From: an uncultured Bacteroidales bacterium
GTDB lineage: Bacteria > Bacteroidota > Bacteroidia > Bacteroidales > UBA932
DNA length: 48,224 nucleotides
Reading direction: 5' to 3'
Assembly: GCA_944326305.1 (NCBI GenBank)
Contig: CALVDL010000023.1
Span: 1 to 48,224 of the forward strand
In this document: positions 18,211 through 26,874 of the stretch, in pieces
How positions within the stretch are numbered: position 1 is the first letter of the stretch
Layout of the letters: each line of letters starts with the position of its first letter
Translations under genes and position numbers: made by a program
Notes under the pieces: model-generated
What the model was told of the DNA's origin: nothing
Databases searched by the model: none
What the model saw: the letters and a program-made list of their open reading frames with translations, nothing else

Positions 18211-19245
18211 ATGAAGATAGGCAACATAGACCTCGGCGACAAGCCCCTTTTCCTCGCTCCGATGGAGGATGTGACAGACGCATCCTTCCGCTTCGTGTGC
18301 AAGAAATTCGGCGCGGACATGATGTACACGGAATTCATATCATCCGACGGGCTGATACGTGACGCGAAGAAGTCCCTCGCCAAGCTCGTGACCTATGACT
18401 ACGAGGCCCCGATAGGCATCCAGATATACGGCAACATCCCCGAGGCCATGGTGGACGCAGCCAGGATGGCGGAAGACGCGGCCCGCATCGCGGGAGGACA
18501 CGGGGCGGACCTGGTGGACATAAATTTCGGCTGCCCGGTCAGCAAGATAGCCAGACGCGGGGCAGGGTCCGGGATGATGAAGGAACCGGACAAGATGGTC
18601 CAGATCACCCGCATGGTGGTGGACGCGGTGAAGCTGCCAGTCACCGTAAAGACCCGCCTGGGCTGGGACGAAAACTCGAAAATCATCGTGGAGCTCGCCG
18701 AGCGTCTGCAGGATGCGGGCATACAGGCACTTACCGTACACGGACGGACACGATGCCAGATGTACACCGGAGAAGCCGACTGGACCCTGATAGGGAAAAT
18801 CAAGGAGAACCCCCGCATGCACATCCCGATAATAGGCAACGGGGACATCAACTCCCCGCAGAAAGCCGGGGAGGCGTTCGACCGCTACGGTGTGGACGGC
18901 ATCATGATAGGCAGGGCCACATACGGGCATCCGTGGATTTTCCGGGAAATAAAGCATTACCTGCAGACCGGGGAAATACTGCCGCAGATGGGAGTGCGGG
19001 AGCGTGTGGCACTGGCCAAGGAGCACCTGTCCAAATCCCTGGAGTTCAAGGGCGAAAGGGTAGGTGTACTGGAGATGCGCCGCCACCTTTCATGCTACTT
19101 CAAGGGCCTTCCGGACTTCAAGGAGACCCGCCTGAAACTCGTAACCCTCAACGACCCCCAGGAGATATATGCCACTCTCGATTATGTGGCATACCGCTGG
19201 GGAGATGCCGACGCCCCTGCCGCCGTATCCGTTTACGGACAATAA
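18211..19245 (+). CDS. dusB: tRNA-dihydrouridine synthase
   Basis: The 344-residue flavoprotein reduces uridine to dihydrouridine in tRNA. The FMN-binding start is APMEDVTDASFR, the catalytic Cys is Cys108 in NFGCPVSKIARRGAGSGMM, and the signature TVHGRTRCQMYTG is present, followed by IPIIGNGDI and GIMIGRATYGHPWIF. The helical tRNA-binding domain fills residues 250-335. The last codons encode DAPAAVSVYGQ, and part of this tail sequence is repeated 150 bp downstream (19369-19384). The gene appears monocistronic. Confidence 0.95.
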   Translation: MKIGNIDLGDKPLFLAPMEDVTDASFRFVCKKFGADMMYTEFISSDGLIRDAKKSLAKLVTYDYEAPIGIQIYGNIPEAMVDAARMAEDAARIAGGHGADLVDINFGCPVSKIARRGAGSGMMKEPDKMVQITRMVVDAVKLPVTVKTRLGWDENSKIIVELAERLQDAGIQALTVHGRTRCQMYTGEADWTLIGKIKENPRMHIPIIGNGDINSPQKAGEAFDRYGVDGIMIGRATYGHPWIFREIKHYLQTGEILPQMGVRERVALAKEHLSKSLEFKGERVGVLEMRRHLSCYFKGLPDFKETRLKLVTLNDPQEIYATLDYVAYRWGDADAPAAVSVYGQ

Positions 19246-19368
19246 TCCGGCCTGTCATTCATGACTTTCTCGATATATATCACTCCATATCCTCCGGGAG
19301 ACAGCACTGTCTCTGACAGTAAAGATAAATATTTTTAAATGACTTCCAACAGGTAAAGGCAGACGGAA

Positions 19369-19422
19369 CTGCCGCCGTATCCGTCTATGACAGAGCGGAA
19401 TATTTCTGAATATGCCCAAATC
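19369..19422. repeat. relic carrying copies of the dusB tail and the ATPase tail
   Basis: The 16 nt at 19369-19384 match the dusB 3' end (19217-19232). From 19394 to 19422 the sequence matches the ATPase 3' end (19633-19661) with three mismatches in 29. In reverse sense it reads DLGIFRNIPL against DSGIFRKIPL of the intact gene. The rest of 19246-19607 contains a small hairpin (19298-19313) and no convincing gene. Confidence 0.6.
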
Positions 19423-19607
19423 TACAGTCTCGATTTCTCTTCGAATGCCCTCCGGCGCTCTTCAACCGTAATATGATTAATCAAAACCATTGATATATAC
19501 GGTATCCATAAAATTGTGCAGATTTGAAGTACAACCGCAAAATTACACAAATAATTCATTTGTCAAAATGCCAGAAGAATATATCCGTATATCTGGCCAC
19601 GGCTCTT

Positions 19608-20813
19608 TCAATACAGAAAGCCGAAAGCCCATAGCGGAATTTTTCTGAATATGCCTGAATCGATATCATCTGCTGCTATATACCCGTTTTCAGAATCCTT
19701 AATCTGGCTGAAATCCTTATCCCTGCCTCCGACCTCTATGATGTATTTCCTGTCTATACGGAAATCTCCTGTTTTCATCCCACCGTATTCCACCATATGT
19801 CCGGCAGACGCAAGCTGGTTGCAGAAAAAAGTTTCCCGGACTGTCCCTTTTTCAGGGACTTCCGGAGAAAGGACATGCAGAAGATTGGAATTGTCCATAA
19901 GGATTTTGTCCGGCTTCTGCAAGTCGCTTGTAGTGGCGAGATCGGTAAACAGCCTTCTTATTATTTTTGCCTCTTCCAGATTCTTGAGATATTTCAGTGT
20001 CGTCAGACGTTGGATACCGATATTTCTTGAAATCTTCGCTATATCCACTTCAAATGGGACGAGTCCGGAAATAATCTGGAGCAATGCCTTGATTTTCCTG
20101 GTATTGCCTGGTTCTATATTTCTCTGGGCCGTCAATTCCGTGTCAATAATATAATTTATGACATTCTCCACGCGGGAACTATATGTAATTCTGTCTTCAA
20201 AATAGAAAGGATAATATCCGGTCCTGAGGTATTGGCTGAAGTGCTCAAGCGGATGGCATTTCCGCTTTATTTCATTGCAGAAGACAGCTGCATTCTGCAG
20301 CAGATTTTCAAGGCTTGTCGGAACGAAATCAAGACCTGTCGTAAAACACAGATATTCCCGGAATGACATTCCGGGCATTTCATATTCTACCATCCTCCTT
20401 GACAAATCCGCTTTCCCGTTATTGATTTCCAGTAATGAACTGCCGCTAACAACTACATTTAGATCCCTGTACAAGTCGTATATCTCTTTCAGTTCCTTAC
20501 TCCAGCCATCGTATTTATGGATTTCATCTATAAAAAGATGCTTCCCTCCCATTTTCACAAACTGATCTGCCATGTCGGTCAGGGTGTGTGTGGAAAAATA
20601 ACCGGTATCTGCGGAACAATACAATACATGTCTGTCCCCGTCCGCAAAATCTGTCTTGATTTTTTGTAGTATCAATGTGGATTTACCTACTCCCTTCGGT
20701 CCTTTGATACATATGAGCCTGCTATGCCAGTCTATAGTGTACATGAAATTCCGTATGAAATCCATCGGAACAATATTCAGATATTCATCGTGGCGTTCAA
20801 AAAGTTTTTCCAT
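19608..20813 (-). CDS. AAA ATPase with DUF4143-type C-terminal domain
   Basis: The 401-residue protein has a Walker A GPKGVGKST (about residues 38-46), a Walker B HLFIDEIHKY, and a sensor-like VVSGSS, the AAA_14 arrangement. A winged-helix-like middle follows (NIGIQRLTTLKYLKNLEEAKII), and the C-terminal part has a PD-(D/E)xK-like nuclease core in GDFRIDRKYIIEVGGRDK. Such ATPases are common, often multicopy accessory genes in Bacteroidota with unknown cellular role. It has its own promoter (20836-20865) and an AGGAGG ribosome site. It is inserted between dusB and lpxK, with a relic of a similar tail next to it, which suggests repeated gain and loss. Confidence 0.88.
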   Translation of the reverse strand: MEKLFERHDEYLNIVPMDFIRNFMYTIDWHSRLICIKGPKGVGKSTLILQKIKTDFADGDRHVLYCSADTGYFSTHTLTDMADQFVKMGGKHLFIDEIHKYDGWSKELKEIYDLYRDLNVVVSGSSLLEINNGKADLSRRMVEYEMPGMSFREYLCFTTGLDFVPTSLENLLQNAAVFCNEIKRKCHPLEHFSQYLRTGYYPFYFEDRITYSSRVENVINYIIDTELTAQRNIEPGNTRKIKALLQIISGLVPFEVDIAKISRNIGIQRLTTLKYLKNLEEAKIIRRLFTDLATTSDLQKPDKILMDNSNLLHVLSPEVPEKGTVRETFFCNQLASAGHMVEYGGMKTGDFRIDRKYIIEVGGRDKDFSQIKDSENGYIAADDIDSGIFRKIPLWAFGFLY

Positions 20814-20835
20814 AACCTCCTATGTTTTACAAGAC

Positions 20836-20865
20836 CAAAGATACGTGTTTTCTATAAAAAACAAA
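20836..20865 (-). promoter_or_regulatory. promoter of the AAA ATPase gene
   Basis: Reverse-strand TATCTTTG (20843-20836) is preceded after 18 nt by TTTG (20865-20862). An AGGAGG follows just ahead of the start codon. Confidence 0.65.
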
Positions 20866-20936
20866 AAATGCATAAAATTGTTTTTCAAAAAAAACAACTC
20901 GGCTGTCCTTTTGTTCGCCCGGCAATTGCAAACAGG

Positions 20937-20968
20937 TTTGTATTACAGTCGGCTTCTGCGTATATTTG
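20937..20968 (+). promoter_or_regulatory. promoter of lpxK
   Basis: TTTG (20937-20940) and TATATTTG (20961-20968) are separated by 20 nt, a good Bacteroidota promoter. The start codon is only 20 nt past the -7 element, so the leader is very short. Confidence 0.7.
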
Positions 20969-20988
20969 CGTTCAAAATCTGATGCACG

Positions 20989-22125
20989 ATGGTTGATAAG
21001 TTCATTCTTGCGCCGTATTATCTGACGCTGAAATTCAGAAACTTCCTGTATGACAAAGGATTGAAGAAGAGCTGCCGGGCGGGTATCCCTACTGTTTCGG
21101 TGGGGAACGTGACGGTAGGCGGGACAGGCAAGACACCTCATACCGAAATGCTGGTAAGGATGCTTCTTCAGCACGGATACTGGTCTGACAAGAAGATAGC
21201 GGTCCTGTCAAGGGGGTACAGGCGCAAGACAAAAGGGTTCCAGCAGGTGACTCCCGATGGGACCGCAGCCGACTTCGGGGACGAACCTCTCCAGATAAAG
21301 AGGAAATTCCCGCAAGTGACAGTGGCGGTAGACAAAGACCGCATCCAGGGCTGCGGCTTCCTGGCGCATCCGGAAAAGCTGGCGTCATCAAAGAAGGCCA
21401 GGCGGTGCATTGACAAGGACATCATGCCGCAGGACCTGGTAATCCTTGATGACGCATTCCAGTACCGCAGGCTCACCCCGTCCGTGTCGGTCGTGCTGAT
21501 GGACTACAGCCGTCCCGTATTCAAAGACCATCTCCTGCCCGCAGGCAGGCTCCGCGACCTGCCCGAGAGGATCTTCAAGGCCGACATGATGATAGTGACC
21601 AAGTGTCCCGCATACCTTGAAGCCGGAGACAAGGCCGTCTATGCCGCAGAGACACTCGGCATGAAGGGATACGACCCGGAAACCTGCACGGCAACCACCC
21701 CGGCAGGAGAAAGGAAGCACATATTCTTCACCCGAATAAAATATTGTGACATAGAGACTTTCTTCCCGGAAGGAGAGCACCGGTTCGCATATGCGAAACA
21801 GGCCATCCTCCTGACAGGGATAGCCAACGACAGGCCTCTGGCCATGTACCTGAGCGACACGTACAAGATAGTGAGGAAACTGTCGTTCCCCGACCATCAC
21901 AGTTTCTCCGACGCAGATATCAGGAGCATAGAAAAAGCAGCCCTGGCCCATCCCACGGCAGTGATCATCACTACAGAAAAGGACAGCCAGAGACTGCTGG
22001 ACTGCAAAAACATACCCGGTACACTCCGGCAGAGGATGTTCCGGATACCCATCACCGTGGACTTCCTGTCAGAGGAGGAACGCTCCTGCTTCACTTCTGC
22101 CCTGGATGCTGCTCTCCGAGGATAG
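20989..22125 (+). CDS. lpxK: tetraacyldisaccharide 4'-kinase
   Basis: LpxK phosphorylates the lipid A disaccharide at the 4' position on the inner membrane, the sixth step of the Raetz pathway. The 378-residue protein has the P-loop SVGNVTVGGTGKTPHTEML (about residues 36-54) near the N-terminus and the family signature LSRGYRRKTKGF, then DEPLQIKRKFPQVTVAV and VILDDAFQYRRL. The C-terminal half holds LLTGIANDRPL and FPDHHSFSDADI. The last 35 nt overlap the convergent DAHP synthase gene. Confidence 0.96.
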   Translation: MVDKFILAPYYLTLKFRNFLYDKGLKKSCRAGIPTVSVGNVTVGGTGKTPHTEMLVRMLLQHGYWSDKKIAVLSRGYRRKTKGFQQVTPDGTAADFGDEPLQIKRKFPQVTVAVDKDRIQGCGFLAHPEKLASSKKARRCIDKDIMPQDLVILDDAFQYRRLTPSVSVVLMDYSRPVFKDHLLPAGRLRDLPERIFKADMMIVTKCPAYLEAGDKAVYAAETLGMKGYDPETCTATTPAGERKHIFFTRIKYCDIETFFPEGEHRFAYAKQAILLTGIANDRPLAMYLSDTYKIVRKLSFPDHHSFSDADIRSIEKAALAHPTAVIITTEKDSQRLLDCKNIPGTLRQRMFRIPITVDFLSEEERSCFTSALDAALRG

Positions 22126-23197
22126 CGTTCTGCTCGCTGACAGAAGCGTCATGTATGGCATTGAAAAGAGTGGTGACGAACTTCTCTGAAAGCCCGTATT
22201 CCGCCCCTTTCGCAATCACCTTCTCGAGAAGCGAATCCCAGCGCGATGTCTGGAGGATGGCTATGTTGTTCTTTTTCTTGTACTCGCCTATCTGCCTGCT
22301 TATCTTCATCCTTGAGGCCAGGGTGTAGAGTATGCTCTCGTCAATGACATCTATCTTCGCCCTCAGCTGGTCTATATTCTCCTTGTATTCAGGGCTGTCC
22401 GAGTCAGACTTGCGGACCACGAGCTGGCCGAGCATCAGGCCCAGGGCCTCGGGGGTGAGCTGCTGCCTGGCATCGCTCAGGGCGCATGAAGGGTCGCAGT
22501 GGGTCTCTATCATCAGGCCGTCAAGCCCCAGGTCCAGCGACCGCTGGGAAATCTCCCCGATATAGTCCGTGCAGCCTGCCATGTGGCTCGGGTCGCAGAA
22601 AAAAGGCAGCTGCGGGTAGCGGCTTCTGAGCTCGATGACGATCTGCCACTCCGGAGAATTCCTGTATTTTATCTTGTCGAAGGTAGAGAACCCGCGGTGG
22701 ATAACTCCTATCTTCCTGATACCGGCCTGGTTGAGACGCTCCAGTGCCCCGATCCACAGATCAAGGTCCGGACTTACGGGGTTCTTCACAAGCACCGGTA
22801 TGTCCACATCCCTCAACGCCTCGGCGATTTCCTGCACAAGGAACGGGTTGGCGGTAGTCCTCGCCCCGAGCCAGACCATGTCCACCCCGTATTTAAGGCA
22901 GTCGAACACGTGCCTTTCACACGCCACCTCCGTACATACCTTCATCCCCAGCTCGTTCTTTACCCGCTGCATCCATTTCAGACCCGGTGTACCGACTCCC
23001 TCAAAAGTGTTGGGATGGGTACGGGGCTTCCAGATTCCGGCACGGAATACATTGACACCCAGGGCCTTGATTCTTCTTGCCGTTTCCATTACCTGTATCT
23101 CCGACTCGGCACTGCACGGTCCGGCTATCACAAGAGGCTGCCCCTCGGGAAAAAGATTCCACTGGCTCAGAGGGGTTATTTCAAGTCTTCTTTCCAT
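22091..23197 (-). CDS. DAHP synthase fused to chorismate mutase
   Basis: The 368-residue bifunctional protein makes DAHP at the head of the shikimate pathway and converts chorismate to prephenate. The DAHP synthase domain (about 10-265) has IAGPCSAES, the KPRTHPNTF loop, LVKNPVSPD, and CDPSHMAG. The AroQ-type chorismate mutase domain (about 275-355) has IDQLRAKIDVIDESILYTLASRM and KISRQIGEYKKKNN. This KDO8PS-like fusion is typical of Bacteroidota. It sits downstream of tyrA, the aminotransferase and pheA on the same strand but is separated from tyrA by 412 nt of repeats, so it may have its own promoter. Its 3' end overlaps lpxK. Confidence 0.94.
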   Translation of the reverse strand: MERRLEITPLSQWNLFPEGQPLVIAGPCSAESEIQVMETARRIKALGVNVFRAGIWKPRTHPNTFEGVGTPGLKWMQRVKNELGMKVCTEVACERHVFDCLKYGVDMVWLGARTTANPFLVQEIAEALRDVDIPVLVKNPVSPDLDLWIGALERLNQAGIRKIGVIHRGFSTFDKIKYRNSPEWQIVIELRSRYPQLPFFCDPSHMAGCTDYIGEISQRSLDLGLDGLMIETHCDPSCALSDARQQLTPEALGLMLGQLVVRKSDSDSPEYKENIDQLRAKIDVIDESILYTLASRMKISRQIGEYKKKNNIAILQTSRWDSLLEKVIAKGAEYGLSEKFVTTLFNAIHDASVSEQNAILGEQHPGQK

Positions 23198-23214
23198 AGT
23201 TCTGTTGCATTTAA

Positions 23215-23269
23215 CGTCAATTCAGACGAATTATCTTTAATTACGTCAGTTCGACAAATTAATGTTTAA
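23215..23269 (-). repeat. tandem pair of a 26-nt motif upstream of DAHP synthase/chorismate mutase
   Basis: Two imperfect copies lie at 23215-23240 and 23244-23269, 29 nt apart. The shared core on the + strand is CGTCAGTTCGACAAATTA followed by TTTAA. The pair starts 18 nt upstream of the gene. Single or paired copies occur at 26875 and 32991. Confidence 0.65.
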
Positions 23270-23492
23270 CAATATTATCCTATAAATCAATATTTTATCT
23301 TTCATGACCGGTATTCTGGTCATCCCGGGCGAAACCTCTTTGTCATCCCGGGATTCAGTCTCTTTGTCATCCCGAGCGTCAGCCGAGGGATCTGTTAATT
23401 CCTTCTACAGATTTCTCCACTCACTTTGTTCGGTCGAAATGACAGAGAAGGTCCCGTTCGGTCGAAATGACAATTCATGTCTGTCCACCCCT
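23244..23492. repeat. about 240-bp direct repeat, left copy
   Basis: This block is paralogous to 26877-27113. It includes the 26-nt motif, an AT-rich stretch, several TGTCATCCCG units, GAGGGATCTGT, a conserved CTTCTACAGATTTCTCCAC segment, and two inverted CGGTCGAAATGACA units. The TGTCATCCCG and CGGTCGAAATGACA parts face each other, so the block can fold. No gene is convincing inside it; the + strand frame across it is repeat sequence. Confidence 0.8.
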
Positions 23493-23496
23493 TCCC

Positions 23497-23509
23497 CTGT
23501 CGGTGACAG
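23497..23509. repeat. small GACAG hairpin repeat
   Basis: CTGTC and GACAG pair around GGT, followed by CCCC. Similar CAGTC...GACAGCC hairpins occur at 24569-24582 and 27116-27128, so this is a dispersed short repeat in spacers of this genome. A C9 tract (23595-23603) lies nearby, 6 nt past the tyrA stop. Confidence 0.5.
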
Positions 23510-23609
23510 CCCCACCGGGACCATGCGGCTCCACTACAGTTCTGGCCCTAAACCTGTTTAACAGCGATGTTCTTGAAACAAAACAATAATGTTACCCCCC
23601 CCCGGGCCG

Positions 23610-24467
23610 TCATTTGATAATCCGGCGGATCCTGTTGGCCTCAGTGATCAGCTCCCTTATCCCCTGCCTGTCCGAGGAGGCTATGGCATCCCGGAATGCC
23701 TGCATCTGCGTCATGTAGGTATCAATGACATCAAGCAGGTTGTCCTTGTTCTGGGCCAGGATAGGGACCCACATGTCCGCACTGCTCTTCGCCAGCCTGA
23801 CCGTCGAGGAAAATCCGCCCGAGGCCAGGTCGAATATATGCCTGTCGCTCCGTTCCTTTTTCAGGACCGTGAGGGCAAGCGCAAAAGATGTCACATGGGA
23901 AATGTGCGACACATAAGCGGCATGCATGTCATGATTGCACGCCTCCATATGTATAATCCTCATGTTCAATGCGTCATACAGCTCCTCCGCCACATCTGCG
24001 GCATCTCTGTCCGAGCTTCCGGCATCACATATCACGCACGCCTTGCCGTCGAAAAGCCCCGACATTGCTGCCCACGGGCCGGAATACTCGGTGCCTGCCA
24101 TCGGATGCGTGGCCACATACCGTCCGCGCATCGGATGCCCCTCCGCAGCCTTGACCATGCCTGACTTGGTGGAGCATACGTCTATCACTGTCTTCCGCTC
24201 CATCCCAGGCCTGTCAAGTATTTCAGGAAGCATCCTTGCTGCTTCCCCGACAGGGACAGCCAGCACTATCACATCACTTCCTTCTGTACATTCCGCATAG
24301 GGCACCACTTCGTCCACAAGTCCTATCTGCCTGGCCGCGGCCGCATTGACCGGATCCGATTCCACCCCGCGGACCGAAGAGGCTACACCCCTGCGCCTCA
24401 GGTCTATGGCCATCGAGCCTCCGATGAGGCCGAGGCCGACAACCGTTATTGTATACTGCCGTTTCAT
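23610..24467 (-). CDS. tyrA: prephenate dehydrogenase
   Basis: The 285-residue NAD(P)-dependent enzyme oxidatively decarboxylates prephenate on the way to tyrosine. The Rossmann fingerprint is VVGLGLIGGSMAIDLRRRG at the N-terminus, the substrate region has DVCSTKSGMV and THPMAGTEYSGP, and the helical dimerisation domain has HDMHAAYVSHISHVTSFAL. No ACT domain is present. It lies 239 nt after the aminotransferase on the same strand, across a hairpin-rich spacer. With pheA and the DAHP synthase/chorismate mutase it completes the Phe/Tyr branch. Confidence 0.93.
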   Translation of the reverse strand: MKRQYTITVVGLGLIGGSMAIDLRRRGVASSVRGVESDPVNAAAARQIGLVDEVVPYAECTEGSDVIVLAVPVGEAARMLPEILDRPGMERKTVIDVCSTKSGMVKAAEGHPMRGRYVATHPMAGTEYSGPWAAMSGLFDGKACVICDAGSSDRDAADVAEELYDALNMRIIHMEACNHDMHAAYVSHISHVTSFALALTVLKKERSDRHIFDLASGGFSSTVRLAKSSADMWVPILAQNKDNLLDVIDTYMTQMQAFRDAIASSDRQGIRELITEANRIRRIIK

Positions 24468-24528
24468 ATATGTTTAAGTTTTATGCCTTTGCGCATTATT
24501 ATCCTGAAAATTCACCGTCAGTGCCTTT

Positions 24529-24702
24529 AGCTTTTGGCAAGCCAAAAGCTTGTTTTATCTTAACCCCAGTCGCTGAAGCGACAGCCCCTGTCAGGGGCAT
24601 ACGGCTCAGGCAATGCCTTCGCCGGCGTTTCCGCTGCTTCGATTTTCTCCGAAAATCTCGCTGACGCTCCTACGCGACCCCCACGGGTCTCGCCTGCGGC
24701 GA
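24529..24702. repeat. hairpin-rich spacer between the aminotransferase and tyrA
   Basis: At least six small inverted repeats follow one another: AGCTTTTGGC/GCCAAAAGCT (24529-24550), GTCGCT/AGCGAC (24569-24582), GCCCCT/AGGGGC (24584-24598), GATTTTC/GAAAATC (24641-24657), GACCC/GGGTC (24676-24689) and TCGCC/GGCGA (24690-24702). No protein-coding gene is credible here. Confidence 0.6.
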
Positions 24703-24706
24703 AATT

Positions 24707-25969
24707 TTATGCCTTTCCTTCCGTATCAGAGTGTAAAAATGCCGCTATCTTATCTGCCGCACTTTCCAGCACTTCCTGCTTGGCACACAATGATATACGG
24801 ACATAGTCCCTGCCGTTCTTCCCGAATATGAATCCAGGGGTGACGAATACTCCGGCACCGTACAGTATGCTGTCAGAGACCCTTTCTCCCAGAGACCTGC
24901 CGTCTGTCCCGGAAAGGGATACAGGCCCTTCACAGGCTTCCCTCCCTGCGGCCAAAGGGTTATCCTGCCCTATCCTGCCCCACAGGAAAAGGCCCGAGCT
25001 GTCCCCGTCATATTCCGCCCCGATCATATCGAATATCTTCCCTGCCAGGACCTTGCGCTTCGCATATTCCCCGTTCAGGGCGGCAAACCACTCCGGGCCC
25101 TGTCCCAGAGCCTCCACGGCCGCAAGCTGCAGAGGCCTGAACATCCCGGAATCCATCTGGCTCTTTACCTTGAGCACCTGGGAGATCACTTCGCGGTCGG
25201 CGGCCACCATGCCGATACGCCAGCCGGACATGTTGTGCGCCTTGCTGAGGGAGTTCAGCTCCACACAGCATTCCTTTGCGCCAGGTACCGAAAGGATGGA
25301 AAGCGGACTGGAGCAGAGTATGAAACTGTACGGGTTGTCGTTGCATATCATTATCCCGTGCCGGCGGCCGAAATCCACCAGCTTACAGTAGAGGTCCATG
25401 GTGGCCGGGGCCCCGGTAGGCATGTTGGGATAATTGGTCCACATCATCTTGACACCTGTAAGGTCCATGCTCTCCAGCGCATCGAAGTCAGGCTGCCACC
25501 CTTTACTGGGAAGGAGGTCGTATTTTACTATCTCGGCCTGCACCAGAGACGCTGCGGAGGAATATGTAGGATAACCCGGATCCGGGACCAGCACCTTGTC
25601 CCCTCCGTCCAGAAAAGCAAGCGACAGGAGAAGGATCCCCTCCTTGGAGCCCACAAGAGGCTGAATCTCACAGGAAGGGTCGAGCTCCACGCCATAATAC
25701 CTCCTGTACCATGCGGAAAACGCCCCCCTCAATTCAGGGATGCCGATATAGCTCTGGTAGGCATGGTTGCCGGGCCGGGCCGCGGACTCCACCAGGGCCT
25801 TTATTGCAGGTGCAGGCGGCATTCCGTCCGGTGCACCTATCCCCAGATTGATGATACGGTCCTCTCCCGCAGCTGTCCTGGCGGCATTGAGGGCATCTAT
25901 TTCCTTGAGTTTGGCGGAAAAGTAGTATTCTTTCACTGTCTCCGTCCTTTTTGCTGGTCTTATAATCAT
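24707..25969 (-). CDS. PLP-dependent aminotransferase, class I/II
   Basis: The 420-residue fold-type I aminotransferase has the glycine-rich LVGSKEGILLLSLAFLD, VPDPGYPTY, NYPNMPTGA, and the PLP lysine in SLSKAHNMSGWRIG. It resembles the aspartate/LL-diaminopimelate aminotransferase group. Its place between pheA (38 nt upstream) and tyrA suggests it transaminates phenylpyruvate, hydroxyphenylpyruvate or prephenate. That role is inferred from context; a diaminopimelate role is the main alternative. Confidence 0.88.
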   Translation of the reverse strand: MIIRPAKRTETVKEYYFSAKLKEIDALNAARTAAGEDRIINLGIGAPDGMPPAPAIKALVESAARPGNHAYQSYIGIPELRGAFSAWYRRYYGVELDPSCEIQPLVGSKEGILLLSLAFLDGGDKVLVPDPGYPTYSSAASLVQAEIVKYDLLPSKGWQPDFDALESMDLTGVKMMWTNYPNMPTGAPATMDLYCKLVDFGRRHGIMICNDNPYSFILCSSPLSILSVPGAKECCVELNSLSKAHNMSGWRIGMVAADREVISQVLKVKSQMDSGMFRPLQLAAVEALGQGPEWFAALNGEYAKRKVLAGKIFDMIGAEYDGDSSGLFLWGRIGQDNPLAAGREACEGPVSLSGTDGRSLGERVSDSILYGAGVFVTPGFIFGKNGRDYVRISLCAKQEVLESAADKIAAFLHSDTEGKA

Positions 25970-26007
25970 GGCAGTAGTGTATTTCCCGTTTAATCAGAAT
26001 GGCTGCA

Positions 26008-26865
26008 TCAGGCAGATTCTTCCGGATGGAAGCTCCTGTATTCGCCCAGTACCTTCAGGTCCTCCATGAGGGGTCTCACGGCTGAAATGGCCTGGCTATA
26101 ACGCATATATGACTCGAATTTTATATCCACATAGAAGAAATACTGCCATTCCCTCCCCGGAATCGGCAGGGACTGTATCCTGGTCAGGTTCATGTCATAG
26201 AAAGAAAGGATGGTGAGCACCTGCGCCAGGGAGCCGGACTTGTGCGGCAGGGTGAAGCACAGGGAGACCTTGTCTATCTTCTCCTGCGGCACACTGATGC
26301 TGTCGTCCATGATGAGGAACCTGGTGAAATTCTGCTTGTAGGTCTCTATCCCGGGAGCTATTATCTCGAGCCCGTAAAGGTCTGCGGCGAGGGCGGAGGC
26401 TACAGCACCGACGCCTTTAAGCCTCCCTGCAGCCACATCAGCTGCACTCTTTGCCGTATCCTCGGACTCCACTAGCCTGATATGCGGGTAATTCATGAAG
26501 AACTGCCTCGTCTGGTTGATGGCCATGTAGTGCGTGCGGACTTCCTTTATATCCTCGATACTCTGTCCCGGCAATGCCATCAGGTTCTGGCATATGCGCA
26601 GGAAGACCTCGCCCTTTATCCTTATGTCATGCTTGCGCAGGAGCTCGAAGTTGGGCAGAAGTCCGCCAGAGACAGTGTTCTCTATGGCCATGATGGCGGC
26701 ATCCGCCTCCTTGCGGTCCAGGGCATCGTACAGACCGTCAAAAGTGCTGCACTCGACCATCTGCAGCCCCTCCCCGGGATGCATGACTCCGTAGAAAAGC
26801 CTTGCGGCCTGCTCGTGGAAGCAGCCCGAATACCCCTGGATAGCGACTCTCTTCTTCCTTTCCAT
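26008..26865 (-). CDS. pheA: prephenate dehydratase with ACT domain
   Basis: The 285-residue protein converts prephenate to phenylpyruvate. The dehydratase part has AIQGYSGCFHEQAARLF, AIENTVSGGLLPNFELL and the TRF segment in NFTRFLIMDD. The ACT domain (about 190-270) reads SGSLAQVLTILSFYDMNLTRIQSLP and would bind phenylalanine for feedback inhibition. The ATG at 26865 is chosen over a TTG at 26874, which lies at the edge of the repeat motif. It is the first gene of the pheA-aminotransferase-tyrA run. No chorismate mutase domain is fused here; that activity sits on the DAHP synthase gene. Confidence 0.94.
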   Translation of the reverse strand: MERKKRVAIQGYSGCFHEQAARLFYGVMHPGEGLQMVECSTFDGLYDALDRKEADAAIMAIENTVSGGLLPNFELLRKHDIRIKGEVFLRICQNLMALPGQSIEDIKEVRTHYMAINQTRQFFMNYPHIRLVESEDTAKSAADVAAGRLKGVGAVASALAADLYGLEIIAPGIETYKQNFTRFLIMDDSISVPQEKIDKVSLCFTLPHKSGSLAQVLTILSFYDMNLTRIQSLPIPGREWQYFFYVDIKFESYMRYSQAISAVRPLMEDLKVLGEYRSFHPEESA

Positions 26866-26874
26866 CGGATTCAA

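Noticed and set aside
18340..19086. Long reverse-strand ORF opposite dusB
   Set aside because: It lies fully inside a clear dusB gene, has no recognisable motifs, and is a mirror of its codon bias.
23329..23472. Possible CRISPR-like array from recurring TGTCATCCCG units
   Set aside because: Unit spacing is irregular, units are short and partly inverted, and no cas gene is present; it is a dispersed palindromic repeat.
23304..23561. Forward ORF in the spacer between DAHP synthase/CM and tyrA
   Set aside because: It translates the repeat block, and a similar frame appears in the second copy; no protein family or ribosome site supports it.
24449..24664. Forward ORF between tyrA and the aminotransferase
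   Set aside because: It covers a string of hairpins in a spacer, with no family similarity and no ribosome site.
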